This document shows positions 45,804 to 55,303 of a stretch of 64,000 nt of DNA, piece after piece. The stretch is taken from NCBI RefSeq assembly GCF_037971845.1, contig NZ_CP150227.1, positions 5,146,001 through 5,210,000 of the forward strand, given 5' to 3'. The notes under the pieces are model-generated. The model did not search any database, was not told the origin of the DNA, and saw nothing but the letters and a program-made list of their open reading frames with translations. Within the stretch, counting starts at the first letter, position 1. Each line of letters starts with the position of its first letter. Position numbers and translations under genes: made by a program. The stretch comes from Paenibacillus sp. FSL R5-0766 (GTDB lineage Bacteria; Bacillota; Bacilli; Paenibacillales; Paenibacillaceae).

Positions 45804-46300
45804 GCCTCTAATCTCCCTTCAGGAGTGTTAAAATGAGTATAACTCCCTTGATATAAACTTATATCACCCTGGGGTTCCCAAAAACTTACTTGTCCAATAA
45901 TCATCGATGGATAAATTTTGATTGGTTGTACACATTTCAACTCCAGAGTCCATTTATGTGATTCTCCTAAGTTCCCTAAATCTGCTGAACATTGTAAAAA
46001 CAAACCCAATCTTCCTAAAGAAGATCGTCCTATGAGCGATGTCACATAATGGCTACTGCCAATAATTTCATTGGTAGTTGCTAGATACAAGCGGTTAGGC
46101 ATAAGCACTATCCCATCTTCTTTTATATGTTTGATTTCAGAAGTTATGGTTTCCCCCTCTTCGTTCACCGTTACTTCGCGATAAAAATCACCGAGTCGAT
46201 AATTATAACTATTGGGGTTCAAGTGTTTTTCGTTGAATGGGATAATATCTATTTTATTTTTTTTTATCATTTTCCTAATTTCGCTGCCTGTCAATATCAT
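45800..46300 (-). CDS. dCTP deaminase-like protein, second paralogue
   Basis: A 166-aa Dcd-family protein from ATG 46300, preceded by GGGAGGGCAAGT. It keeps the catalytic Glu (Glu120 in WTLEL), LNPNSYNYRLG and IGRSSLGRLG (Arg92, Ser93, Arg97). It has lost the His and Asp of HVTAxxID (QCSADLGN instead), the complement of what its partner retains. Dcd active sites form between subunits, so a mixed trimer could rebuild one. It is coupled by a 4-base overlap to the downstream partner. Confidence 0.85.
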   Translation of the reverse strand: MILTGSEIRKMIKKNKIDIIPFNEKHLNPNSYNYRLGDFYREVTVNEEGETITSEIKHIKEDGIVLMPNRLYLATTNEIIGSSHYVTSLIGRSSLGRLGLFLQCSADLGNLGESHKWTLELKCVQPIKIYPSMIIGQVSFWEPQGDISLYQGSYTHFNTPEGRLEA

Positions 46301-46368
46301 ACTTGCCCTCCCTTCCAGCAATAGTAATTTAAACGCTAAGTCACTATCGCTTTGTTTTAAATATCAAA

Positions 46369-47394
46369 TCAAATATAATAATTCCAGCCTGAGGCTTTAA
46401 TTTCGTATTTTTGACTATCTCTATTGCAGAAAACAGCCCCTGTATTATTGCCTTTTTGTATTCTTCCTATTATGTATAATCCCGCCTCTTCAAGTTTAAT
46501 TAGATCGTTTTTTTCAATATTCTTATCAAGCGTTCCAATTAACTGAAAATCTGCTCCAGCATTAAAAACTAGATCGAGAATCCCCAATGTTTCATGCTCA
46601 GCAATTTTCCAACTCAGTGGATGAATCTGTAATTTATCGAAATCCAATGTAATCTGCATATCGTTTATTTTCGCAATCTCATGTAAAGATTGATAAACGC
46701 CATCGGTATTGTCCATACAAGTTATTGAATATTTCGGTTTCATTTCAGACAACATTCGTGACAACTCACAACTGAGTAGGGGGTATTTGAATACCGATTT
46801 TAAGATTTCCTCCTCAGTTTCGTTAAACATAAATCCTTCTCCTTTGGTTTTTGTAAAATACTTAAATGAAGTCGGAGTTATTCCAATATGCTTTGTAGCA
46901 AAAACATAATCGTTATCTTGACTTCCAGAACGATAGATCAAATTAGGGATTTTGCCTTTTCCGATCGAAGTTGCTGCCAAATTCATTTCTACACTATCAC
47001 TCAAGTCTCCACCCAAAATTAAACAATTATTATCTTCGCAGGCTTTCTTTGCACCCTCCATGATTTGAGTAAATTGACTTACTTTCATATCTTTGTTAAA
47101 AGCTAAGTTTAGCAGAATTCCATAAGGTTGCGATCCGCTGGCATAAATGTCACTGATGTTTAACGACGCTAAATAATATCCCAATTCATAATCATTAATT
47201 AGTCCCAACTCATAGCTTAAAAGATCAGCCGGTACACGATCAGTTGACATTGTAACGCAGTCACTTTCTCCGATAGGAATCACAGCGCAATCATCTCCGG
47301 CTAACGCATTCGCCTTCATAGGGTTTATCATAGGAATTATGATCTCTTCAATTAACCGCTTTTCTCCGTACTCTTTCAACATCAATTCGCTCAT
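46369..47394 (-). CDS. ThiL/PurM-superfamily kinase-like protein
   Basis: A 341-aa protein of the PurM/ThiL/SelD/HypE fold. GDDCAVIP is the ThiL N-terminal ATP/Mg motif, followed by STDRVPADLLSYE, LNISDIYASGSQPYG, LILGGDLSD and MDNTDGVYQSLHEI (MDxSDGL in ThiL). Length equals thiamine-monophosphate kinase. No other thiamine genes are nearby, so it is likely to phosphorylate a cluster intermediate. AAGGAAGGG precedes the ATG. It heads the unit of the two Dcd-like genes. Confidence 0.82.
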   Translation of the reverse strand: MSELMLKEYGEKRLIEEIIIPMINPMKANALAGDDCAVIPIGESDCVTMSTDRVPADLLSYELGLINDYELGYYLASLNISDIYASGSQPYGILLNLAFNKDMKVSQFTQIMEGAKKACEDNNCLILGGDLSDSVEMNLAATSIGKGKIPNLIYRSGSQDNDYVFATKHIGITPTSFKYFTKTKGEGFMFNETEEEILKSVFKYPLLSCELSRMLSEMKPKYSITCMDNTDGVYQSLHEIAKINDMQITLDFDKLQIHPLSWKIAEHETLGILDLVFNAGADFQLIGTLDKNIEKNDLIKLEEAGLYIIGRIQKGNNTGAVFCNRDSQKYEIKASGWNYYI

Positions 47395-48082
47395 ACAAAA
47401 TTCCCTTCCTTAATAAAGTTCGCATCCAAATACGGAAGCCTGAAACACCAACGCAATTTCGAGTGTCCATGATATCGTTTGCATAAATTGAAATAGATTA
47501 TGTAGTACAGAAAAATTTCAGCAAATGTTTATTTGGGAGGGACGTGATGTAATATTATTGCTTTCCTTAAACTGATCTACGGCGAGCAACTCTTCCTTTT
47601 GGATAACTTACGGTTATTCACTCGTTAGCTATGTTTTGCGTATATAAAATATATTCTGTGTTCAGCGTAAAAAAGGGATACTCTTTTGCCATGTTTTCGG
47701 AATTTCGGTTTTCCTTTTATACCATGTTCCACATTCGATGCAGATGCTAGCTTCTGAAACAAAGTTTACGAATCTTTACGATTCTGGGTTTTGTTCCAAC
47801 TATTCGCTCCACAGCTTCGCAAAAATTAGCTCGGTGATCCTTGAACGAAAACTCTTATTTATTCGGCATCACATGAATTATTATACCTATTTTAACAGAT
47901 AAAAACAACTTTGTAAATTATTTAAAAATTTACATTTAAAAAACTAAATACATATCACCAATATACATTTCCATTGGCACTAATCATGAAATTAGTAATC
48001 AATGATGCATAAATATCGAAAAGACTTTTAAACTAAATGAAGTATCTCAAATAATGAATAAACTTTCATAATTGTTAAGTTT
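47395..48082. other. AT-rich gap with a degraded coding relic
   Basis: No intact gene. On the minus strand two overlapping frames look like former protein: AVERIVGTKPRIVKIRK (about 47770-47840), then in another frame SICIECGTWYKRKTEIPKTW up to TGA at 47620-47618. The CxxC and basic content suggest an old transposase or zinc-binding protein. The remainder is AT-rich and featureless. Confidence 0.4.
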
Positions 48083-49465
48083 TCAAATATTATTGATGAT
48101 CTCAAAAATCTTACTTTTATTGTTTTTTTCTATTTCAACAACATTAATATTACTTTCCTGAGTTATAATAATTAAATCTTCATATTCTAACCAATTTGCA
48201 TTTTCCACTTTTTTCAATACTGAACTAAAGGCTTCAGTATATATAAAAAATAATCTTTTTGATATTCTAAGCAATTCCTGAATGAAATCTTTTAAGATTT
48301 TCTCGCTAAATATTCTGAAATAATCACTAACTATAATCGCATCAAAGTATTCATCTAAAAATGGAGTATTAACACCAAGTAGATACACTATATTTTTATC
48401 CGGAAAACGAACCCCTAAATAATTGAAAGTATTCTTATTTTGAACAAATATGTCAGTTACAGTATTTAATTGATTAATAAATGCAAAGTTATCAATTCCA
48501 ATTGTAGCAACCCTCGAAGAATTGCTAATTACTTGATTTATACACTCAAATAATTTTGTTTTATAACGCGGAATTATATGCTGTAAAACTAAATTATTAT
48601 ATTTACTCAGAGCCTGACTATAATAAGGGCCAGGGTAATATAAATACAATTCTGTATCAAAAGAATACTGTTTACGATGCAACATTAATTCATTCCTTGC
48701 ATTACTAAGCGTTTTTTCATTTGAACTCTCTGATGAACTAAGATGAGGAATATGCAAACAAGTAGATGCCTGATCTGCAATAAATAAAGCCCCCTCTTTG
48801 AATAGTCGGTAACACATATCTGTATCTTCTGCTCCCCAACCTAGAAAAGCATCATCGAATCCGCCTATTTTCTTTAATAGATAATTAGAAGTAGTTAATG
48901 CTGCAGTCCAACCGATTGACCAAGGAGCAGATAAATTGCTTAATTCATTATTAGTCATTTCAAAAAGTCCAACTCTTCGATCTATCCATTCAGGGATGCC
49001 TGACAGGTCTTCTGTAACTTTTTTGAAATTTGTAGGTGAAACACAGTCTATAACTGAAACATCGTCTTTCTCAGGCTCAACATACATACCTAGTACAGAA
49101 TGATAAACGACCAGTTTTTCACCTCTTTCTTTAGTTATAGAGTAAATATTTTCAACAAAATCGTTTGGAATTAATACTCCACAATCTAAAAATGTAATCC
49201 ACAACCCCTGACTAGCTTCTATCCCTGCGTTTCTAGCTCTTGCTCTACCAGAAAGATCATCTCTCTCCCGAAAAATATATTTAATATGTGAAACCTTTTT
49301 TTTATACTTTTCAAAAACATCTTTTGTGTTATCAGATGAACCATCATCCACAATAATTACTTCAAAACTTACGTCTACATTTATAATTTGTTCAGTTATA
49401 TATTTTAACGATTTCTCTAATAAACTTGATCTATTGTAAGTAGGTATAATTATAGATAAAAACAA
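48083..49465 (-). CDS. GT2 glycosyltransferase with C-terminal methyltransferase-like domain
   Basis: About 460 aa from TTG 49465, which has GGAGG seven bases upstream; the ATG at 49519 has no site. The GT-A part reads SIIIPTYNRSSLLEKSL, VIIVDDGSSDNTKDVF, then TFLDCGVLIP in the DxD place and GWGAEDTDMCYRLFKEGA, typical of Glyco_transf_7C-like enzymes. Residues about 310-450 resemble a Rossmann methyltransferase without the GxGxG signature (FDAIIVSDYFRIFSEKILKD). It probably glycosylates the cluster product. Confidence 0.82.
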   Translation of the reverse strand: MFLSIIIPTYNRSSLLEKSLKYITEQIINVDVSFEVIIVDDGSSDNTKDVFEKYKKKVSHIKYIFRERDDLSGRARARNAGIEASQGLWITFLDCGVLIPNDFVENIYSITKERGEKLVVYHSVLGMYVEPEKDDVSVIDCVSPTNFKKVTEDLSGIPEWIDRRVGLFEMTNNELSNLSAPWSIGWTAALTTSNYLLKKIGGFDDAFLGWGAEDTDMCYRLFKEGALFIADQASTCLHIPHLSSSESSNEKTLSNARNELMLHRKQYSFDTELYLYYPGPYYSQALSKYNNLVLQHIIPRYKTKLFECINQVISNSSRVATIGIDNFAFINQLNTVTDIFVQNKNTFNYLGVRFPDKNIVYLLGVNTPFLDEYFDAIIVSDYFRIFSEKILKDFIQELLRISKRLFFIYTEAFSSVLKKVENANWLEYEDLIIITQESNINVVEIEKNNKSKIFEIINNI

Positions 49466-49902
49466 CTTTTTTCCTCCTAGTCGAATATTCGCCATATATC
49501 CTAAAACGAATGGCTTCATTTGCTAATGATGTACTCGTTGATGAGGTTTCTCAGTCATGTATAAACCCTCAACTCTATGTCTTTACAAGCAAATCACTGA
49601 TGTATTTAAAACGGATGCCTTTTATCACTATAACTCGTTGTTATAGGACGAAATGAAACTTTATAGAACAACAAAAGAGAGCTCCTCAGGTGTATATCAG
49701 GTTCAGGTTTATCAGACAGACAAGGTGACCTTCTCCGAAGAAAAAGTTATCCTCAGCATAAGAGGAAGAAAACTTGCTTAGATAACCCTCTCAGCAATAA
49801 AAATTATTAATTTCATGTATAAACCAAATAACATCAATTTCAGACGCTCTCTTAAAAAGCCCCATATATCCCCATTTCTATTTAATAGGTTTTGGAGTTT
49901 AC
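49466..49902. other. Gap with a plus-strand coding remnant
   Basis: Between the GH3 gene stop and the GT2 gene start. A plus-strand frame, ATG 49653 to TAG 49781, gives 42 aa with protein-like composition (SSGVYQVQVYQTDKVTFSEE), opposite to all cluster genes. It has only a weak ribosome site (AGGACGAA) and is more likely a fragment than a gene. Otherwise AT-rich. Confidence 0.4.
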
Positions 49903-52698
49903 TTAATTCATCTTTATCCAATCAATGTATACACCTTTACTAAATTTGATACATAGATTAGTAGACTTTCTATCTTTGATTAAGCAACTTATATCCAAAT
50001 TAACACTATGCCATTCTCCAATTTTTATAACTTCCTTCCTATCTAATAACGCTCCTTGAACTCCTCCTTCTCTAACTTCTATTGCTAGATCTTTAAGATA
50101 TGAGTTTACGTACAATTCCAAAGAGGTACCCTCATCTAACGTCACATCATTAAATAATAACCAAGATTGTTCACTTTCAGTATAGACTACTTGCTCTCCG
50201 CTACTAGACTTGGATAACAATACATTGAAAGCGTAGTCATAGTTTTCAGCTTTTGTTTTAGTTTTCAAAGATCTGGACGGTTTATCGTTGCCCATGATCT
50301 TTATATCTTGCTCTAAACGAATATCCTCTGAAGAAGATCCTATCGAAAATGTGTACACTGCTTCTTCAACGCTATATCTCTGTTCTCTAACATTCCAATA
50401 CGCAAGTTTAGAAATCGGGATGGAGAATTCGATCTTCCTATTTTCACTTGGATTAAGATTAACTTTCTCAAATGCCATTAACTCTTTCAATGGTCTTTTC
50501 AACTTGTTAGAATTGCAACGTACATATACCTGAACCACTTCATCACTTACTTTAAGACCAGTATTGGTAATATCGAAACAGACGACCACATTTACATCAT
50601 CAGTATTTTTTACTGTTAGATCGGAATACGTAAATTTAGTGTACGTTAATCCATGCCCAAATGGATATAATACTTGGTTCTTGTAATAGAGGTATGTTCG
50701 TCCTCCATTTATTATATCGTAATCGAATATATCAGTTAGACCTTCAAGATTACGATACCAAGTCATCGATAGCCTACCAGCAGGACTATAATCTCCAAAG
50801 AGCACCTCTGCTAGTGCATTTCCAAGTTCTTGGCTACCATGCGAAGTATATAAAATTGACGGCACTAAGTTATCAACTTCAGTAATAGTAAATGGGTAGC
50901 TCCCAACTATACAAACAACAACATTTTTATTAATATTATACATATTTTTTATTAGGTTTAGTTGAGATTCTGGAAGTTCTAATCCAGGGCGATCTTCATC
51001 TTCCTTGCCATTTATCAGAGGGTTATTACCAACAATCACAATTACAGTATCTGATTGATTGGCTACTCTCATCGCTTCATTTTCGCCATTAACAATTACC
51101 TCTAATTCAAAAACTTCATTCAAATCATTACTTTCCTCATGTGATTCTTTACATTTAACCTTATCGTCTATAACGGATAGAGATTTGTTATTCCAGGTTT
51201 TTATGCTGACACCATTTTGTAAATCAATAGTACTAAATACTTCTCTGACAAACCATCCAAATGCCTCTTCTGCAGTAGCCGATATTTCCTTTTGGAAGGT
51301 AACATATTTATCATTCAGCACAGATTTAATTGTCTTCTTATTCCATCCCCAGTCACAATATTCGAAAATTTCATTGTCGGTAATTTGTTCACCACTTACC
51401 GTTATCTCACCTGTGGTTTGGTTTACGGACAAGTACTTTCCAGTTTTCTTTGATTTTATTGCTATATAATCATTTCCATTATGAAAATTCACATCGATTG
51501 CTGAGCCAGCTCTATTAATTATTCCTTGCAATGGGGTTACTTTATAAGAAAAATCACCGCTATACCAATCTCTATATAAAACATTGGACAATGGTCCTAC
51601 CACTGCTACACTTTTAAGCAGATTTGTATTGAGCGGAAGGGAGTTAATGGTGTTTTTTAGCAAAACAATGGACTCTCTAGCTGCTTCTAATGATAATAAA
51701 TTGTTTTCTTCACAACAAAGATATTCTTCTGGAATACTGGAATATGGATTTAAGTGATCTGGATCAAATTCACCTAACTGAATTCTTCCTCTAAATACAT
51801 TTTTTATCGCTCTATCAAGATCTGATTCCTCAAGTAAGTTTAGTTGTAATGCTTCTTTAATTGAAGTTACTACTAATTCAGCTTCATCATTAATACTATC
51901 TACTCCACTTTTAATAACTAGTGATACAGCTTCTGCATATGAAGAACAATATTTATGTGAATCAACTAGCATTTTCATATCACCTGCATCACTCACAATA
52001 TACCCTTCTAGTCCCCAAGATTGCTTTATAATATCCTTCATTTCCGGATCTATTATACAAGGCAATCCATTTACACTGTTATAGGCAGGCATTATTGAAA
52101 AAGCTCCATAATTCTTTATGACTTCCTTGAAAGGCTTGATATAATATTCATATTTATTTCTATTATCAATGTTTGATGAGGATACTAATCTATTCTTTTC
52201 ATTATTATTCCCCATATAGTGCTTTAAAGTCGATAAAGCTCTTTTATAAAATTGATGATTTCCCTGCATACCTTCTACAAACGAACGGGCAAGCATTGAA
52301 GTAAGTAAAGGATCCTCACCATATCCTTCTTCTGTTCTACCCCAACGAGGATCCCTTAGTAGATCTACCGTTGGCGCCCACAATGTAAGCCCTTTCTTTT
52401 TATTTAATTTTTGATAATAAACCCTGGCTTCTTTCCCAATAGTCTCTCCTATTCTGTTCATCAACTTAGTGTTCCATGTAGAAGATAAACCAATCGGTTG
52501 CGGGAAACTAGTTGCCTTACCAAGCCATGCTAAGCCATGAGCTGCTTCTCCACCTATAACATATTCGTTAATGCCTAGTCTCTCAATACCTCGCTGGTTT
52601 GTTGGCATCAGATATATTTTTTCTTCAAGTGTTAATCTCTTAATTAGGTCGTCTAATCTTTCTTCGATGTTTTTAAAATGGTTATTAAATATACTCAT
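49903..52698 (-). CDS. Glycoside hydrolase family 3 (beta-glucosidase-like)
   Basis: A 931-aa GH3 enzyme. The N-terminal barrel has LWAPTVDLLRDPRWGRTEEG, LKHYMGNN and the nucleophile Asp in GYIVSDAGDMKML. The alpha/beta sandwich starts at LSLEAARESIVLLKNTINSL, interrupted by a beta-trefoil/fascin-like insert (SKKTGKYLSVNQTTGEITVS). A fibronectin-III-like domain (VSDEVVQVYVRCN) and a C-terminal CBM6-like module (about 800-931) follow. There is no signal peptide, so it is intracellular. Next to glycosyltransferases and an exporter it may activate or trim a glycosylated product. Confidence 0.9.
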   Translation of the reverse strand: MSIFNNHFKNIEERLDDLIKRLTLEEKIYLMPTNQRGIERLGINEYVIGGEAAHGLAWLGKATSFPQPIGLSSTWNTKLMNRIGETIGKEARVYYQKLNKKKGLTLWAPTVDLLRDPRWGRTEEGYGEDPLLTSMLARSFVEGMQGNHQFYKRALSTLKHYMGNNNEKNRLVSSSNIDNRNKYEYYIKPFKEVIKNYGAFSIMPAYNSVNGLPCIIDPEMKDIIKQSWGLEGYIVSDAGDMKMLVDSHKYCSSYAEAVSLVIKSGVDSINDEAELVVTSIKEALQLNLLEESDLDRAIKNVFRGRIQLGEFDPDHLNPYSSIPEEYLCCEENNLLSLEAARESIVLLKNTINSLPLNTNLLKSVAVVGPLSNVLYRDWYSGDFSYKVTPLQGIINRAGSAIDVNFHNGNDYIAIKSKKTGKYLSVNQTTGEITVSGEQITDNEIFEYCDWGWNKKTIKSVLNDKYVTFQKEISATAEEAFGWFVREVFSTIDLQNGVSIKTWNNKSLSVIDDKVKCKESHEESNDLNEVFELEVIVNGENEAMRVANQSDTVIVIVGNNPLINGKEDEDRPGLELPESQLNLIKNMYNINKNVVVCIVGSYPFTITEVDNLVPSILYTSHGSQELGNALAEVLFGDYSPAGRLSMTWYRNLEGLTDIFDYDIINGGRTYLYYKNQVLYPFGHGLTYTKFTYSDLTVKNTDDVNVVVCFDITNTGLKVSDEVVQVYVRCNSNKLKRPLKELMAFEKVNLNPSENRKIEFSIPISKLAYWNVREQRYSVEEAVYTFSIGSSSEDIRLEQDIKIMGNDKPSRSLKTKTKAENYDYAFNVLLSKSSSGEQVVYTESEQSWLLFNDVTLDEGTSLELYVNSYLKDLAIEVREGGVQGALLDRKEVIKIGEWHSVNLDISCLIKDRKSTNLCIKFSKGVYIDWIKMN

Positions 52699-52715
52699 CT
52701 TGTTTTCTCCTTCTC

Positions 52716-53498
52716 TCAGTGACCTGAACTTTCATATCTCTTAATGGCTATCCCAAACAATCTAAGCATACAATAGACACTATATGCGATTATCAGAGGA
52801 TACATTGATAAAAATATTAACGATCCTTCTTTTTGTAATAATATTACGGTAGGAACATAGCTTATAAAGGCATACGGAACTACTACTATAAGAGCTTGCA
52901 ATGGAAGGCTATATATACTCATAGGGTATTTAGAAAATTCTGAAAGACTATAGTTAGCTATCATCAAAGGATTTCCATTTTTAGTCCAAAAAGAGATAGT
53001 CGCAACACAATAATTTATTGATACACGAATGATAACTCCAAGAATTATGAATACTATAACCAGCAATATATTCAAAGTACTCAACAGATCTAAATGAATC
53101 ATAGAATAACTCAAAAGTACTAATCCTATTATGCTATTACCAATTCCTTGAGATCCAAATCCAAGAGTTGCTATTTGAATCATAGGAGAGACTGGCCTCA
53201 GTAGAATTCTATCAAACTCACCAGAGTTGACAACTGATGTGAGAGACCATAATCCATCAAAGAAAATTGACACCAATCCCTCAATTACATAAACAATGGA
53301 ATATATCAGAAGAATCTCTTGAAGATTCCACCCATCAATACTAGGAATTCTATTGAAGATGGTTAATATAAAAATAACACCTAAGGATTGAGTTAAGCTT
53401 CCACTTAAAATTAATAAAATGAAATCGGCACGAAATCTTACTAAAACCCTAAGATTAGCATAGAGCAAAATAAAGTAAATTTTTAGATTCCTTTTCAT
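52716..53498 (-). CDS. ABC-2 type transporter permease (second)
   Basis: A 260-aa integral membrane protein with six hydrophobic segments, of the COG3694-like group. Characteristic stretch: FDRILLRPVSPMIQIATLGF, a cytoplasmic loop that contacts the ATPase. It pairs with the permease just upstream (9-base gap) and the ATPase beyond it, forming an exporter without a binding protein. Likely exports the cluster product. Confidence 0.85.
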   Translation of the reverse strand: MKRNLKIYFILLYANLRVLVRFRADFILLILSGSLTQSLGVIFILTIFNRIPSIDGWNLQEILLIYSIVYVIEGLVSIFFDGLWSLTSVVNSGEFDRILLRPVSPMIQIATLGFGSQGIGNSIIGLVLLSYSMIHLDLLSTLNILLVIVFIILGVIIRVSINYCVATISFWTKNGNPLMIANYSLSEFSKYPMSIYSLPLQALIVVVPYAFISYVPTVILLQKEGSLIFLSMYPLIIAYSVYCMLRLFGIAIKRYESSGH

Positions 53499-53507
53499 TG
53501 ACCTTTG

Positions 53508-54290
53508 CTAACCTCCATGTATAGTTAATTTTTTCATTCCAAAATGATAAATAAATTTCACAGCAATGCAAAAGAACAATATCCAAAAAAATTGATTCAT
53601 TATAAGACTTATCATAGTTGTATAATCGTTTCCTCCTAAGAATATACTTATCGGTGTATGTATAATTGTTTGAAAAGGTAAAATTTCACAAATGTTTTTC
53701 AGCCACTGAGGAAAAAACTCGAGGGGAACAAGCGCCCCTGAGAACAAATTAACTATTGCAATTCTTGTCCACATTACTCCTTGAACATTATGAGTCCAAA
53801 ACGACATTAACGAGGATGTATAAACAACTAAATATTTTATAAGAAGGGCATTGATAAAACTGAAGAAAAAGAATAACATATTAAAATTAAAGTTGAGGTA
53901 ACCATTACCTAGAAATAATAGAATAATAAAACCAATCACTAGATTAATAACAGTTGTAAAAGCAATGGTGGTCCCAATCTCAGTCATAGTGTTTTTGTTG
54001 TGACTCATAGGGCGAATGAGTGTTATAGCAATCGAACCGTCTATAATTCTTTTAGCGCATCTATATTCAGAGTTAGAATCAGTATTAATAATAAAAACTA
54101 GAACCAGATAGGTTATCATGTCACTCCACGTATATCCAGCAATTACCGATTGTCCTGCATATATCGTTCCCCACAAATTCAACATTAAGATTAATGAAAT
54201 AATACTAATAAATATATCAATTAAGGTAGTTACCGGATAAGCTATCTTTACTTGTAGAGTACATTTCGCAACTGACAAATATTTTTTCAA
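53508..54290 (-). CDS. ABC-2 type transporter permease (first)
   Basis: A 260-aa membrane protein with about six segments, of the COG4587-like group (CAKRIIDGSIAITLIRPMSH is the coupling loop). It starts at TTG 54290, overlapping the ATPase stop codon, with GAGGAAGACAA as ribosome site, so it is translationally coupled to the ATPase. Confidence 0.85.
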   Translation of the reverse strand: MKKYLSVAKCTLQVKIAYPVTTLIDIFISIISLILMLNLWGTIYAGQSVIAGYTWSDMITYLVLVFIINTDSNSEYRCAKRIIDGSIAITLIRPMSHNKNTMTEIGTTIAFTTVINLVIGFIILLFLGNGYLNFNFNMLFFFFSFINALLIKYLVVYTSSLMSFWTHNVQGVMWTRIAIVNLFSGALVPLEFFPQWLKNICEILPFQTIIHTPISIFLGGNDYTTMISLIMNQFFWILFFCIAVKFIYHFGMKKLTIHGG

Positions 54291-55303
54291 TTGTCTTCCT
54301 CTTTCCCAAGATTAAGTGTGCCCTCATAAACTTGTTTCAATATATGTTCAATTCCTGTTTGCTCAGTTTGCATATCAATTATGTCTACAACACGCATAGT
54401 TCCATCAAGTACTTCCTTCATTGATATTTTAGTAGAATCGAAAGAAATGGAAAATTCTCTATCTGAAGTTCCCTCTATACTTATATTTGAACCGTTAATC
54501 TGATTGTACAGTTTACTAATATCAACAAAATCCTCTGTTCTGACATGAATTTTTCTAAATCGGCCGTAGGTATCTAATATATAGTCTACTCTTCCGTCAT
54601 AAAACACCTTTCCTGAATCAATCAAAATTAGCCTCTCACAAATCTCTTCTATATCTCCAATATCATGTGTGGTAAGTAAGATCGTAGTTTTATATTCCTT
54701 ATTGATAAATTTCAAAAAAGCTCGTATTTTTTCTTTAGCAACAATATCTAGTCCTATGGTCGGTTCATCAAGATATAAAATTTTAGGGTTATGTAATAAA
54801 GCTGCTGCTATATCAGCTTTCATTCTTTGACCTAAAGATATTTTTCTAGCAGAAAGATGTGAAAATTCACCTAAATTAAGTATTTCATTAAACACTCTCA
54901 AATTTTCTTTGTAAGTTTTGTCATCAATCTCATATATATCTCTTATCAAATTAAACGACTCAGATATTGGTAGATCCCACCACAATTGAGTCCTTTGACC
55001 AAATACTACTCCAATTTGTTTCTTGTACTCTAATTTTTGTGTTTTCAAGTCAATGTTGTTAATGGAGATTTTACCTTCACTAGGTTGCAAAATACCTGTT
55101 AGCATCTTAATAGTCGTAGATTTTCCTGCACCATTTTTACCTAAATAAGCAACGCTTTCTCCCTCTAGAATTTCAAAATTTATATCATCCACTGCATTTT
55201 TATAAACATGTTTCGGTGCAAAAAAATGCTTTATACTTCCCCTTAAACCAGTTTCTTTTATAGGTTGTTTATAAATTTTTTTTAAATTTTCAACTTTAAT
55301 CAT
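54287..55303 (-). CDS. ABC-2 type transporter ATPase (COG4586-like)
   Basis: A 338-aa ATPase. Walker A GKNGAGKST (about residues 55-63), Q-loop GVVFGQRTQLWWDLPISES, signature ISLGQRMKADIAAALLHNP with LGQRM in place of LSGGQ, Walker B ILYLDEPTIGLD and H-loop LLTTHD. The about 90-residue C-terminal extension is typical of this group, which powers export of antibiotics and other hydrophobic compounds. It heads the three-gene exporter unit. Confidence 0.9.
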   Translation of the reverse strand: MIKVENLKKIYKQPIKETGLRGSIKHFFAPKHVYKNAVDDINFEILEGESVAYLGKNGAGKSTTIKMLTGILQPSEGKISINNIDLKTQKLEYKKQIGVVFGQRTQLWWDLPISESFNLIRDIYEIDDKTYKENLRVFNEILNLGEFSHLSARKISLGQRMKADIAAALLHNPKILYLDEPTIGLDIVAKEKIRAFLKFINKEYKTTILLTTHDIGDIEEICERLILIDSGKVFYDGRVDYILDTYGRFRKIHVRTEDFVDISKLYNQINGSNISIEGTSDREFSISFDSTKISMKEVLDGTMRVVDIIDMQTEQTGIEHILKQVYEGTLNLGKEEDN

